This document shows, in pieces, positions 16,575 to 26,023 of a stretch of 64,000 bases of DNA. Position 1 is the first letter of the stretch; each line of letters starts with the position of its first letter. Under the pieces are notes generated by a model that saw only the letters and a list, made by a program, of their open reading frames with translations, was not told where the DNA came from and made no database searches. Made by a program: the position numbers and the translations under genes. The stretch covers positions 868,001 to 932,000 of the forward strand of contig OZ255706.1 of the NCBI GenBank assembly GCA_965277025.1, written 5' to 3'. Source of the stretch: Methylomarinum sp965277025 (GTDB taxonomy: Bacteria; Pseudomonadota; Gammaproteobacteria; Methylococcales; Methylomonadaceae).

Positions 16575-19151
16575 TTAAGCTTTGGCAAACTTTAATTCGC
16601 CGTTTTCTACATAGACCCGAATGGTGTCGCCTGGGATAAACTCCCCTGCCAGTAATGCGCTGGCTAGTGGGTTTTCCAGTTGATGCTGGATAGCCCGTTT
16701 CAATGGTCTTGCGCCATAAACCGGGTCGAAACCAGCTTCACCTAACAGATCCAGTGCTTCATCGGTAATGGTCAAGCCAATTTCACGATCTTTCAGGCGC
16801 TGTACCAGATGTTCGATCTGGATCTTCGCGATTTCTCTGATTTGTTCGCGAGTCAATGGATGGAAGACCACCACTTCATCGATCCGGTTGATAAACTCCG
16901 GTCTGAAGTGACTTGATACCACTTCCATGACAGCATTTTTCATCGCATCGTAGTTTTCTTCGCCCGCCATTTCCTGGATTCTGTCAGATCCCAGGTTAGA
17001 AGTCATGACGATGACGGTGTTGCGAAAATCAACCGTGCGGCCTTGTCCATCAGTCAGGCGACCATCATCCAGTACTTGCAACAATACGTTGAAAACATCC
17101 GGGTGGGCTTTTTCCACCTCATCCATCAAAATGACAGAATAAGGTTTACGCCGAACCGCTTCGGTCAGATAACCGCCTTCTTCATAACCGACATAGCCTG
17201 GAGGCGCACCAATCAACCGAGCGACAGAATGTTTTTCCATAAATTCGGACATATCGATCCGAACCATCGCTTCTTCGGTATCGAACAGAAAGTCCGCCAG
17301 AGCCTTACACAACTCGGTTTTACCGACACCAGTCGGCCCGAGGAACAAGAAAGACCCATTCGGTTTGTTCGGGTCAGCTAAGCCTGCTCTTGATCGGCGA
17401 ATCGCCGCACTCACAGCTTTAACAGCTTCGTCTTGTCCAACTACACGTTTGCCAAGTTCCTGCTCCATGCGCAGCAGTTTTTCTTTTTCGCCTTCCAGCA
17501 TTTTAGAAACCGGAATACCTGTCCATTTAGAGACCACTTCGGCGATTTCTTCATCGGTCACTTTGTTCCGCAACAAAGTCATTTCCTGCATTTCAGCCTG
17601 TGAGGCCAGATCCAGTTCGCGTTCTAAAGCAGGAATAACGGAATATTTCAATTCCGACATTTTTGCCAAATCACCGGCACGGCTGGCAAATTCCAGCTCC
17701 TGGCGTGCATGTTCCAGTTTTTCTTTAATCGCCGCAGAGCCTTGAACCGCCGCTTTTTCCGCTTTCCAGATTTCTTCCAGATCAGAATATTCTTTTTCTA
17801 CATCGGCAATTTCCTGTTCCAGAATTTCCAGGCGTTTTTTCGAGGCCGGGTCAGATTCATTTTTTAATGCTTCACGCTCAATTTTTAACTGAATCAAGCG
17901 CCGTTCCAGCTTATCCAGTGCTTCCGGCTTGGAATCAATTTCCATGCGGATGCGGCTGGCCGCCTCATCGATCAGGTCAATCGCTTTATCAGGCAATTGC
18001 CGGTCAGTAATATAACGATGCGACAAGGTCGCCGCCGCGACAATTGCAGGGTCGGTGATTTCCACGCCGTGATGTACTTCATAACGCTCTTTCAAGCCCC
18101 GCAAAATGGCGATGGTGTCTTCAACTGAGGGTTCATCTACCATCACTTTCTGAAAACGTCGTTCCAGAGCCGCATCTTTTTCGATATATTGACGATATTC
18201 ATCCAGCGTAGTCGCACCCACGCAATGCAATTCACCTCGCGCCAAAGCAGGCTTGAGCATATTGCCGGCATCCATTGCGCCTTCGCCTTTACCGGCGCCG
18301 ACCATGGTATGTAATTCATCGATAAACAGAATGATATTGCCTTCTTGTTTGGCGACATCATTCAACACCGCTTTCAGGCGTTCTTCGAATTCACCGCGGA
18401 ATTTTGCGCCTGCGATCAACGCTGCCATATCCAGCGACAACAAGCGTTTGTTCTTCAGGCCTTCCGGTACTTCACCATTGACGATACGCTGCGCCAGGCC
18501 TTCAACGATGGCGGTTTTACCGACACCGGGCTCACCAATCAAAACCGGATTATTTTTAGTCCGGCGCTGCAACACCTGGATTGTGCGACGAATTTCGTCA
18601 TCACGACCAATAACAGGGTCGAGCTTGCCTTGTTCTGCACGCTCGGTCAGGTCAATAGTGTATTTTTCCAGTGCTTGCCGTTGTTCTTCTGCATTTTGAT
18701 CGTTCACACTTTGTCCTCCTCTGACATTTTCAATAGCCTGCTCCAGTTTTTCTTTGGTCAGACCCAGTTTTTTAAACAAAGATTGTAAAAAGCCACTGCT
18801 TTCCAATGCCGCCAACGGAAATAATTCGCTGGAAATATAAGCATCGTTTCTCTTTTGAGCCAGTTTATCCATCAGGTTCAGCACTTGGCCTGCAGCATTG
18901 GATAACTGTACGTCTCCCCCTGCACCTTCTACAACGGGCAGTCTGCCCAGTTCCTGTTGTATTTCTTGTTGCAGTGCATTGACATCCACGCCCGCCTGAA
19001 CCAGTAACGGACGAATACCGCCGCCTTGCTGGTTCAACAACGCACTCATAATATGAACCGGCTCTATGAACTGATGATCCTTGCCTAATGCAAGGCTTTG
19101 CGCATCAGCTAACGCCTCTTGAAATTTACTGGTTAATTTGTCCATCCGCAT
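16575..19151 (-). CDS. clpB: ATP-dependent chaperone ClpB (disaggregase)
   Basis: The 858-aa hexameric AAA+ disaggregase works with DnaK to rescue aggregated proteins. The N-domain (QSLALGKDHQFIEPVHIMSAL) is followed by AAA-1 with GEPGVGKTAIVEG and ILFIDELHTMVGAG. A coiled-coil middle domain comes next (about 410-520), then AAA-2 with LGPTGVGKTELCKAL and ILMDEVEKAHPDV. I chose the ATG at 19151 (MRMDKLTSKFQ, like other ClpB) with AGGTG 6 nt upstream, not the GTG at 19160. An IS630 copy sits 42 bp upstream of the start and separates the gene from a sigma-32-like promoter near 20561-20587. Confidence 0.97.
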   Translation of the reverse strand: MRMDKLTSKFQEALADAQSLALGKDHQFIEPVHIMSALLNQQGGGIRPLLVQAGVDVNALQQEIQQELGRLPVVEGAGGDVQLSNAAGQVLNLMDKLAQKRNDAYISSELFPLAALESSGFLQSLFKKLGLTKEKLEQAIENVRGGQSVNDQNAEEQRQALEKYTIDLTERAEQGKLDPVIGRDDEIRRTIQVLQRRTKNNPVLIGEPGVGKTAIVEGLAQRIVNGEVPEGLKNKRLLSLDMAALIAGAKFRGEFEERLKAVLNDVAKQEGNIILFIDELHTMVGAGKGEGAMDAGNMLKPALARGELHCVGATTLDEYRQYIEKDAALERRFQKVMVDEPSVEDTIAILRGLKERYEVHHGVEITDPAIVAAATLSHRYITDRQLPDKAIDLIDEAASRIRMEIDSKPEALDKLERRLIQLKIEREALKNESDPASKKRLEILEQEIADVEKEYSDLEEIWKAEKAAVQGSAAIKEKLEHARQELEFASRAGDLAKMSELKYSVIPALERELDLASQAEMQEMTLLRNKVTDEEIAEVVSKWTGIPVSKMLEGEKEKLLRMEQELGKRVVGQDEAVKAVSAAIRRSRAGLADPNKPNGSFLFLGPTGVGKTELCKALADFLFDTEEAMVRIDMSEFMEKHSVARLIGAPPGYVGYEEGGYLTEAVRRKPYSVILMDEVEKAHPDVFNVLLQVLDDGRLTDGQGRTVDFRNTVIVMTSNLGSDRIQEMAGEENYDAMKNAVMEVVSSHFRPEFINRIDEVVVFHPLTREQIREIAKIQIEHLVQRLKDREIGLTITDEALDLLGEAGFDPVYGARPLKRAIQHQLENPLASALLAGEFIPGDTIRVYVENGELKFAKA

Positions 19152-19193
19152 ATTGCACACCTCTCTTTTATATAATTTTTTCTGTAACTACTA

Positions 19194-20505
19194 GTGCAAA
19201 CAAGCGCAAGTTCTCACTCTATTGAGTAAGTGGCTTAGCCTGATACGTCCAGCGAAAAGGCTTAGCCATGGTTTCATTGAAATATTTTATGAAATCCGCT
19301 ATTTTTTTGTTTAAATCCTCTTTAGATTTAAAGTTGCCGCGCCGGATTACTTTACGCATTAAAATAGAAAACCAGATCTCTATCTGATTAAGCCATGAAC
19401 AATGCTTAGGGGTAAAATGAAAAACAACCGGATGGTTTGAGTTAGTCAAAAAAGCAGTACGACTTTCCATTGATTTCAAAATACCCTCTTTTCCTTTAAC
19501 CCCCTGATTCTCCTGAATACGAAATTTTTTCGGCAATTAATCGAACCACCGATTCTGAACAATGTGTATTGAGATTATCCATGACTAAATGCCAATGGGT
19601 TTGTTTGGGTTGTTGATGAAAAAGCAGGTTCAAAAACCCGGCAAAATCTTGCTCTGTTCGAGTTTCTCCTATACTTCCCATTACTTCACCCGTGGCCACA
19701 TCAAAACCTGCAATCAAGGTCTGGGTACCATGTCGAATGTATTCAAATTCTTGTCGTTCAACTTTTCCTTTCTTCATCGGCAATGTCTGCGCTGCTCGCT
19801 CTAAAGCTTGAATCCCTGTCATTTCATCAATCGAAATCGTTTTGATGCCTTGCTCTTCCCGCTCCAAAGCCCGTTGGTAGTTTCGCAAATATCTTGACAC
19901 CTCTCGTCGAAGTATTCATCTTTTTTTGCCGTCAACCAGCCTTTCATCCGGTGGGGTTGCAGGTCCGCTTCTTTTTAAAAAGCGCCCAACAGAGCGCTGT
20001 GAAATATAATCAACAATGCCCCGTTTTATCGCTTCATCGGCTATTTCTTGTTGCGTCCAATGAGTGATCGGGCGTTGACTATCCTCTGGGCGTTCGCAGG
20101 CTATCGCGATAATGCTGCAAATTTGCTCTGCCGTATAGATAGCAGGCGCACCGCTTCGCGGTGCATCTTGAAGCCGGGCTAAAGGATTTTCTTGTTCACT
20201 GTTCTGTAACCGGCGTTTTCGCCAATTTTGAACAGTTGTCCGTCCAATTTTTAACTGGCGCATGGTTTCATGTACACTAATGCCTTCATCTGCCAACAAT
20301 ATAATACGGCAACGTGTCACCAAATTCTGAGGACTTGTATGTTTACGCACTGTGCCTTGCAATAACGTGCGTTGTTCTTCTGTTAAACTGATTGGGGCTG
20401 CTGTTAGACGTGGCATGATATCACCTGCTGAATTTAATATGGTATTATTCAGCATATTACAATATATTCCTCATAAATAGCATTGGTGTTTTCGCTTATG
20501 TGCAC
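19194..20505 (-). mobile_element. IS630-family element, copy 3, in clpB leader
   Basis: 1,312 bp, with TA on both sides (19192-19193 and 20506-20507) and the same terminal repeats as copies 1 and 2. Its transposase reads in the same direction as clpB. It lies in the clpB 5' untranslated region, adding 1.3 kb between promoter and start codon. Confidence 0.92.
19219..20455 (-). pseudogene. IS630 transposase of copy 3, two extra frameshifts
   Basis: ORF1 (19916-20455) is intact up to the shared shift site. In the catalytic half one C is missing near 19881 (GAAACTACC where copy 2 has GAAACCTACC). One G is gained near 19500 (five G against four). Its frame is therefore broken into 19496-19900 and 19219-19536. 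The DDE blocks are still readable. Confidence 0.85.
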
Positions 20506-20560
20506 TAGGGCCAACATTAAAATTGGCTATTAGTGTAGTTACATTTTTACTAATCTAATC

Positions 20561-20587
20561 ATGGGGAGAGAAACATTGCTTTTCAAG
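20561..20587 (-). promoter_or_regulatory. Sigma-32-type heat-shock promoter for clpB
   Basis: On the minus strand CTTGAA (20582-20587) and CCCCAT (20561-20566) are spaced 15 bp, a good match to the RpoH consensus. The strand and the type of downstream gene fit clpB. Without IS630 copy 3 the -10 box would lie about 100 bp from the clpB start; now it is about 1.4 kb away. Confidence 0.6.
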
Positions 20588-20661
20588 CTATAGATGGAAA
20601 AAACATTAAGAAATCGCTGTTATATTTACGATTACTCGTTCCCTTTGCGGACTTTTTAACT

Positions 20662-20691
20662 GCGACAATTTGTCGCGCGACACTGTGTCAC
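20662..20691. promoter_or_regulatory. Tandem palindromes, possible operator
   Basis: GCGACAATTTGTCGC (20662-20676) is a perfect palindrome around a central T. It abuts GCGACACTGTGTCAC (20677-20691), an imperfect one; across the joint TGTCGCGCGACA is a third. They end 23 bp before a TATAAT box (20715-20720), a position suited to a dimeric regulator. I do not recognise the regulator. Confidence 0.4.
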
Positions 20692-20726
20692 ATTTTCACA
20701 ACAAAAAAAGACGCTATAATTTACAC

Positions 20727-20812
20727 AACTCTTTGAGATGCGTAGAAAAGAGTTTTCATATATCCTTCGACTCACGGCAATGTTGTTTAACTGCAACATT
20801 GCCGTTTTTTTT
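20727..20812 (+). ncRNA. Candidate small RNA with two hairpins
   Basis: A consensus TATAAT (20715-20720) is followed 7 nt later by a stem AACTCTTT/AAAGAGTT with a 12-nt loop. Then comes a 12-bp stem ACGGCAATGTTG/CAACATTGCCGT and eight T. There is no open frame of note. The ~86-nt layout is that of a discrete sRNA. The -35 region is poor, which suits an activator at the upstream palindromes. Not a family I know. Confidence 0.5.
20774..20812 (+). terminator. Strong intrinsic terminator
   Basis: Perfect 12-bp stem ACGGCAATGTTG / CAACATTGCCGT, 8-nt loop, then eight T on the plus strand. The convergent gene at 20824 ends just beyond it but would lack a T-run on its own strand. Confidence 0.85.
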
Positions 20813-20823
20813 GTCTGTCAGTT

Positions 20824-22023
20824 TTACAAACTGGGCGAAACACGACAAAAAAAGGTTTTCAGATAGTTTGTTTCTGCTAAAGCGGGATGTACCGGATGAT
20901 CCGGGCCTTGCCCTGGCATGTCAAAAAACTCCAGATGGCGGTCGATATGACGAGCGGAAGAACGCAGAATTTCATGTAAATTTGTTCTGCTGAGATGATG
21001 TGAGCATGAAGCAGATACCAGGATACCTTGTGGATTTAATACTTGTAGCGCTAAATGGTTGAGGCGGCGATAGGCTTCCAGCCCTGATTTAAAATCTTTT
21101 TTACGCTTGATTAATGCAGGAGGGTCTAAAACGATAATATCAAAACGTAAGCGTTCTTCGCGCGCCTGTTTCAGATAATCAAATACATCGCTGCGCACAA
21201 AGTCCATATTGTTTTCAACATGATTCAATACCGCATTGCCTCTGGCATTGTTTAATGCATGTTCAGAGCTGTCTACACAAACAACCTGTTTTGCGCCAGA
21301 CATGGCGGCAGGAATTCCCCAGCCACCGGCATAACAGAATAAGTCCAGAACGGTTTGATTGTTCGCCAGAGCAGCCAGACGTCCCCGACTGATACGATGG
21401 TCGTAAAACCAACCGGTTTTTTGCCCTTGCAATATGTCGACAGCAAAGCGCGCCTGGTTTTCTTCGATAATCAGTTCCTCCGGCAACTGGCCATAAGCCA
21501 CTACAGAATCGCTGGATAAACCTTCAAGTTCGCGGGAGGCATTGTCGTTTTTCAATACAATGGCTGTTGGCTGCAGTAAATCCACCAGAGTGGATATCAA
21601 TATGTCTTTTAATCTCTCCATTCCGGCGGTATTGATTTGTAAAGACAATACATCGCCAAAGCGGTCGATAATCAAGCCGGGCAAACCATCACTTTCGGCA
21701 AAAACCATGCGATAAAAGGGCTTGTCAAACAAATGCTGCCGCAACGTCAATGCATTAGTTAAGCGTTTTTTAAAAAAACTACCGCTTATTTTCAGATTGG
21801 CTTTGCGTGATAACAAGCGCGCGCAAATCAATGTATTGGGGTTGATATACGCCGTTCCCAACGCTTTTCCTTGGGCATCTTTGACGGTAACGATTTCACC
21901 TGTATCAAACTGATTCAGCGGGCTGCGCCGGATATCCACTTCATTACTGAAGATCCATAAATGACCTTGTTTCAGGCGCTTTTCTTCGTGTTTTTTTAAA
22001 AAAAGTTCGGGATGTTGAGGCAT
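20824..22023 (-). CDS. rlmI: 23S rRNA cytosine-C5 methyltransferase, RlmI-like
   Basis: The 399-aa protein has an N-terminal PUA-like domain (LKQGHLWIFSNEVD), a central EEHEAD-type segment (GLPGLIIDRFGDVLSLQ) and a Rossmann methyltransferase domain. The latter has VLDLFCYAGGWGIPAA for SAM binding, IIVLDPPALIKRKKD, and a Cys in SASCSHHL that fits the catalytic cysteine of the m5C family. In E. coli RlmI modifies C1962. It starts 2 bp after the DUF3426 gene, so is likely coupled to it. Assignment to RlmI rather than a paralogue is by overall resemblance. Confidence 0.85.
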   Translation of the reverse strand: MPQHPELFLKKHEEKRLKQGHLWIFSNEVDIRRSPLNQFDTGEIVTVKDAQGKALGTAYINPNTLICARLLSRKANLKISGSFFKKRLTNALTLRQHLFDKPFYRMVFAESDGLPGLIIDRFGDVLSLQINTAGMERLKDILISTLVDLLQPTAIVLKNDNASRELEGLSSDSVVAYGQLPEELIIEENQARFAVDILQGQKTGWFYDHRISRGRLAALANNQTVLDLFCYAGGWGIPAAMSGAKQVVCVDSSEHALNNARGNAVLNHVENNMDFVRSDVFDYLKQAREERLRFDIIVLDPPALIKRKKDFKSGLEAYRRLNHLALQVLNPQGILVSASCSHHLSRTNLHEILRSSARHIDRHLEFFDMPGQGPDHPVHPALAETNYLKTFFCRVSPSL

Positions 22024-22025
22024 AT

Positions 22026-22673
22026 TTACAATAGGCTAAAGCGATAGCCGCCTACGGGATTGTCAGGATTGACAATTTCCAGTTGAATCTCGACGGTTTG
22101 ATCAGGCTTGAGCATGGTTGATGGGGGGCGGTAATTATCGGTGGAAAAGACTCTTTGTGCAAATGTCTTGCCTTGATAATCGATCAGCGTCAGTTTCAGT
22201 TTTGGGTAGGGCTGCGGAAAATCGGCCTGGTTGGTCAAAACAATGTCGAAAACCACTTTGTCAGGGCTTGTGGTATTCAGTGTGGTTTTCAAAATATGAA
22301 TTTCCTCGAGATTGCGATAAGGCGGCAGTTGGCAGCCGATTAACTGGCAGGACTTTTTCAGCCAGGGGCGTAGCAGCCGGTTTTGTACCAGCCTGTTGCC
22401 TTCAAAATAGACTATTTGTCCGGCCAATAACAAAATACCGAAAATAATACCTATTAGCCAAAAGCCTGTTGATTTTTTGCTGGGCTGTTCCAGGTCAAAA
22501 AATGCATCTTCAGTACTGCTTTGGCTGATTGCCTCTTCGGCATGGTCGCTAAGAAATTCCAAGGCATCGAATTTTGTCCGACAAGCATCGCATTGCAGCA
22601 TGCCTCTGGATTCTCGCAGCTGCTCAGTAGTTATTTCTATCGCTTTTTTACATTCCGGGCATCGGGTGTACAT
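22026..22673 (-). CDS. Zinc-ribbon (MJ0042-type) DUF3426 membrane protein
   Basis: About 215 aa. The N-terminus has the zinc-ribbon CPECKK...CDACRTKF. A single transmembrane helix follows near the middle (FWLIGIIFGILLLAGQIV), then an extracytoplasmic DUF3426 domain with LPPYRNLEEIHIL. I chose the ATG at 22673, which overlaps the prmA end by 26 bp; Met three codons upstream is possible. DUF3426 genes sit beside prmA in Pseudomonas and relatives, as here. Function is unknown; an envelope-sensing role is only a guess. Confidence 0.8.
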   Translation of the reverse strand: MYTRCPECKKAIEITTEQLRESRGMLQCDACRTKFDALEFLSDHAEEAISQSSTEDAFFDLEQPSKKSTGFWLIGIIFGILLLAGQIVYFEGNRLVQNRLLRPWLKKSCQLIGCQLPPYRNLEEIHILKTTLNTTSPDKVVFDIVLTNQADFPQPYPKLKLTLIDYQGKTFAQRVFSTDNYRPPSTMLKPDQTVEIQLEIVNPDNPVGGYRFSLL

Positions 22674-23547
22674 ATTGGCCATCCAGCCGGCACCAGTCAT
22701 CCTGTTGCTTCGGCTTTGAAAATTGCAGGCCTTGCTGCTGATAAGCGTGGATCACAGCATCCGCTTGCTCGTTTAAAATTCCGGATAAAACCAGAAAACC
22801 ATTTCTCTTTACAAGCTTAGCAATATCTTCTGAGAGTTCAATCAGCGGCTGCGCCAGGATATTGGCCAGTACAATATCGGCAGATTGTTGAAAAGAGTCA
22901 TCAGATAAATAACAGTGGATGGCTTTTTCGACCTGATTTTTCTCGGCATTGTATTGAGTGGCTTCCAGTGCTTGAGGATCGATATCGATACAATGAACCT
23001 GTTGCGCCCCTAATAATAAGGCGGCTACAGCCAGAATTCCGGAGCCGCAACCATAATCAATCACTGTTTTACCGGCAATATCATGTGTGGCAAGCCATCC
23101 CAGACACAAGGCAGTGGTTGGGTGAGTGCCGGTACCAAATGCCAGGCCAGGATCCAGTGTCATGCATACCGTTCCGGGTTCTACAATTTCTTGATCAGTA
23201 GGGCAGACCCATAACCGGTCGGCAAATTTAAGCGGCTTGAAATGATCCAGCCAGGCACGCTCCCATGCCTGATCCTCGATACGCTCCAACTTCCAGTCTG
23301 TCAGTTTTTGGTCGGCAAATTGATTGAGCACTTGGGCTTTAACCCATTCAGGATCCGTTTCCAGTTCAAAAAGAGCAATGATTCGGGTTTGACGCCAGAT
23401 TTTGGTTTCACCCGGGGGCGGCTCGTAAACGGGTTGGTCTTCGGCATCCATATAGGTAACCGACACAGCGCCACATTCACAGAAGAAGTCAGACAGACTG
23501 AATGCAGTCTGCTCGTCACATGTTACAGATAGTTGATGCCAAGTCAT
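22648..23547 (-). CDS. prmA: Ribosomal protein L11 methyltransferase
   Basis: The 299-aa SAM-dependent enzyme trimethylates ribosomal protein L11. The N-terminal substrate-binding part has AWERAWLDHFKPL. The MTase core has DPGLAFGTGTHPTT, VIDYGCGSGILAVAAL (motif I) and DIVLANILAQPL (NPPF-like motif IV). It lies in the order accC-prmA-DUF3426, as in many gammaproteobacteria. Full length, no defects. Confidence 0.95.
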   Translation of the reverse strand: MTWHQLSVTCDEQTAFSLSDFFCECGAVSVTYMDAEDQPVYEPPPGETKIWRQTRIIALFELETDPEWVKAQVLNQFADQKLTDWKLERIEDQAWERAWLDHFKPLKFADRLWVCPTDQEIVEPGTVCMTLDPGLAFGTGTHPTTALCLGWLATHDIAGKTVIDYGCGSGILAVAALLLGAQQVHCIDIDPQALEATQYNAEKNQVEKAIHCYLSDDSFQQSADIVLANILAQPLIELSEDIAKLVKRNGFLVLSGILNEQADAVIHAYQQQGLQFSKPKQQDDWCRLDGQYVHPMPGM

Positions 23548-23605
23548 TGAAAGCCGAAAAGTTTAGAATTACGGGGCATAGCGCCCCGCAAGGGAAAGGG
23601 AGAAA

Positions 23606-24949
23606 TCAGTCAAGACCCAATTTCTTTTCCAGATAATGAATATTACGCTCGCCCATGGCGAAGCCGCTATCGGCCATAATATCCTGCTGGAGCGGGATAT
23701 TGGTTTTAATGCCATCGATGATCATTTCACTCAGCGCGGTTTTCATCCGGGCAATGGCGCTATCACGGTCTTCGCCATGGGCAATCAGTTTGCCGATCAT
23801 GGAATCATAGAAGGGCGGGACCACATAACCGTTGTAAATATGCGTTTCACAACGAATTCCCGGCCCACCCGGCATATGAAACTGATTGATTTTACCCGGG
23901 CATGGCATGAAATTAGTGGGATCTTCGGCATTGAGACGACACTCGATGGTGTGTCCGGTAAAGGTGATTTGATCCTGGGTTTTCGACAACGGTTCGCCGG
24001 CGGCCACACGTAATTGCTCTTTGACAATGTCGAAACCGGTAATCATTTCGGTGACCGGGTGTTCCACCTGAACCCGGGTATTCATTTCAATGAAAAAGAA
24101 CTCGCCTTTTTCGTACAAGAACTCAAAAGTTCCGGCGCCACGATAACCGATATCGACACAGGCCTTGGCGCACAATTCACCCATTTGCTTGCGCTGCTCC
24201 ATTGTCAATCCAGGCGCTGGGGCTTCTTCCACCACTTTTTGATGACGACGCTGCATGGAACAGTCCCGCTCGCCTAAGTGAATGGCGTTGCCCTGGCCAT
24301 CGGCAATCACTTGAAATTCAATATGGCGTGGATCTTCCAGGAATTTTTCCATATAAACCGTATCATTACCAAATGCAGCGCCCGCTTCGGCTTTGGTCAT
24401 GGTAATCGCATTGATCAGTGCGGCTTCGGTATGCACCACGCGCATGCCACGGCCACCGCCGCCACCCGCTGCCTTGATGATGACGGGATAGCCAATTTCC
24501 TGCGCCATTTGCAAATTAATGGCTTTGTCATCGGTTAACGGGTCGCCATTTCCAGGAACACAAGGAATTCCAGCGGCCTTCATGGCTTTTTTAGCCTGGA
24601 TTTTATCCCCCATCATGCGGATGGTGTCAGCTTTAGGGCCGATAAAAACAAAGCCGCTCTGTTCCACTTTTTCGGAAAAATCGGCATTTTCAGATAAAAA
24701 GCCATAACCGGGGTGAATGGCTTCGGCATCAGTCACTTCCGCCGCGCTGATAATGGCGGGAATGTTCAAATAACTGTCGGTTGAAGAAGCAGGTCCTATG
24801 CAAACGGCCTCATCGGCCAGGCGCACATGTTTTAAATCCCGGTCGGCAGTAGAATACACAGCAACGACTTTAATACCCAGTTCCCGACAGGCTCTTAAAA
24901 TTCGTAACGCAATTTCGCCACGGTTGGCGATCACTATTTTATCGAACAT
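23606..24949 (-). CDS. accC: Acetyl-CoA carboxylase, biotin carboxylase subunit
   Basis: The 447-aa ATP-grasp enzyme carboxylates biotin on AccB, the first half-reaction of fatty-acid synthesis. It begins MFDKIVIANRGEIALRILRA. The glycine-rich ATP lid KAAGGGGGRGMRVV lies near residue 160, and EMNTRVQVEHPVTE is the active-site block. It lies 15 bp downstream of accB in one transcription unit. Full length. Confidence 0.97.
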   Translation of the reverse strand: MFDKIVIANRGEIALRILRACRELGIKVVAVYSTADRDLKHVRLADEAVCIGPASSTDSYLNIPAIISAAEVTDAEAIHPGYGFLSENADFSEKVEQSGFVFIGPKADTIRMMGDKIQAKKAMKAAGIPCVPGNGDPLTDDKAINLQMAQEIGYPVIIKAAGGGGGRGMRVVHTEAALINAITMTKAEAGAAFGNDTVYMEKFLEDPRHIEFQVIADGQGNAIHLGERDCSMQRRHQKVVEEAPAPGLTMEQRKQMGELCAKACVDIGYRGAGTFEFLYEKGEFFFIEMNTRVQVEHPVTEMITGFDIVKEQLRVAAGEPLSKTQDQITFTGHTIECRLNAEDPTNFMPCPGKINQFHMPGGPGIRCETHIYNGYVVPPFYDSMIGKLIAHGEDRDSAIARMKTALSEMIIDGIKTNIPLQQDIMADSGFAMGERNIHYLEKKLGLD

Positions 24950-24964
24950 GTTTATTACCCAAGG

Positions 24965-25414
24965 TTATTCTATGATGAATAAAGGCTGGTCATATTCGAC
25001 AGGCTGCGCGTCTTCTACCAGAATTTGTTTGATTACGCCGCTGGCGTCGGATTCGATCTGATTGAGAATTTTCATCGCTTCGATAAAGCACAGAGTATCG
25101 CCAACAGAAACCTTCTGTCCCACTTCGACAAATGGTGTACCACCTGGAGATGCCGCCCGGTAGAAAGTTCCTACCATCGGTGATTTAACCACATGTCCTG
25201 AAACAGCAGGGGCCGCTTCAGCCGTTTCTGTCGCAGGAGCAGCAACCGCTGGCGCAGGTGCAGCAGCTTGAGCAGGAGCCGGTGCAACAGCCACCGTTGT
25301 GCTGGCCGTCAAACGACTGATGCGTACCGATTCTTCACCTTCGCTGATTTCGATTTCTGTAACATCAGAATCCTCGATAATTTCGATCAATTTTTTTATT
25401 TTTCTAATATCCAT
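24965..25414 (-). CDS. accB: Biotin carboxyl carrier protein of acetyl-CoA carboxylase
   Basis: The 149-aa protein has three parts: an N-terminal helical segment, an Ala/Pro-rich linker (about 37-70) and a C-terminal biotinyl domain. The domain has SPMVGTFYRAASPG and EAMKILNQI, in which Lys115 carries biotin. The usual EAMKMMN is here EAMKILN, a mild change. It starts 4 bp after aroQ and is followed by accC. Confidence 0.96.
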   Translation of the reverse strand: MDIRKIKKLIEIIEDSDVTEIEISEGEESVRISRLTASTTVAVAPAPAQAAAPAPAVAAPATETAEAAPAVSGHVVKSPMVGTFYRAASPGGTPFVEVGQKVSVGDTLCFIEAMKILNQIESDASGVIKQILVEDAQPVEYDQPLFIIE

Positions 25415-25418
25415 AGTT

Positions 25419-25865
25419 TTAGGTCTCTTTGGCTAATATTTGATCAGCGGCCTCAAGGGCCAGTTCATATCCTTGTCCACCCAGTCCTGCGATGACGCCT
25501 GTGGCGATATCGGAAAAATAGGAGTGTTTCCGAAATGGCTCACGAGCATGGACATTCGATAGATGGACTTCAATAAATGGGATTTTTGTCGCCAGCAAGG
25601 CATCGCGAATCGCCACGCTGGTATGGGTAAATGCAGCCGGATTGATAATGATAAAATCAGATTTATCATGATAGGCTTGGTGAATGAGCTCGACTAATTC
25701 ATGTTCGGCATTATTTTGATAAAACTGAAGGTGATGGTGTAACTGTTCCGCTTTCGCCATCAATGACAGCTCAATATCCTTTAAGGTTTGCGTGCCATAA
25801 TGTCCAGGCTCACGAATGCCAAGTAAATTAAGGTTTGGGCCGTTCAGGACGAGGATATTTGCCAT
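25419..25865 (-). CDS. aroQ: 3-dehydroquinate dehydratase, type II
   Basis: The 148-aa type II enzyme of the shikimate pathway starts ILVLNGPNLNLLGIREPG, with the active-site Tyr in HYGT. INPAAFTHTSVAIRDAL and EVHLSNVHAREPFRKHSYFS follow, with the catalytic His and substrate-binding loop. It is the first gene of the aroQ-accB-accC-prmA block; the block's promoter should lie in 25866-26023. Confidence 0.95.
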   Translation of the reverse strand: MANILVLNGPNLNLLGIREPGHYGTQTLKDIELSLMAKAEQLHHHLQFYQNNAEHELVELIHQAYHDKSDFIIINPAAFTHTSVAIRDALLATKIPFIEVHLSNVHAREPFRKHSYFSDIATGVIAGLGGQGYELALEAADQILAKET

Positions 25866-26023
25866 GAAAGTATCGAGTCAAAGTCGTTAACTTGCCAATT
25901 TTGCCTAAATTGTAAGGTTTTGTCCAGATTTATGTCATTTAACAGCAAATCGCGTCACAAACTTTACTTTTTTGGCTCATTTATGAGCTGTTTGAAGCGT
26001 CGCGAAGCGACACGAACAATTTT

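Noticed and set aside
20670..20993. Open frame of about 107 aa over the small-RNA region
   Set aside because: It crosses a strong terminator and the end of the methyltransferase gene in another frame; composition and lack of a ribosome site mark it as a shadow.
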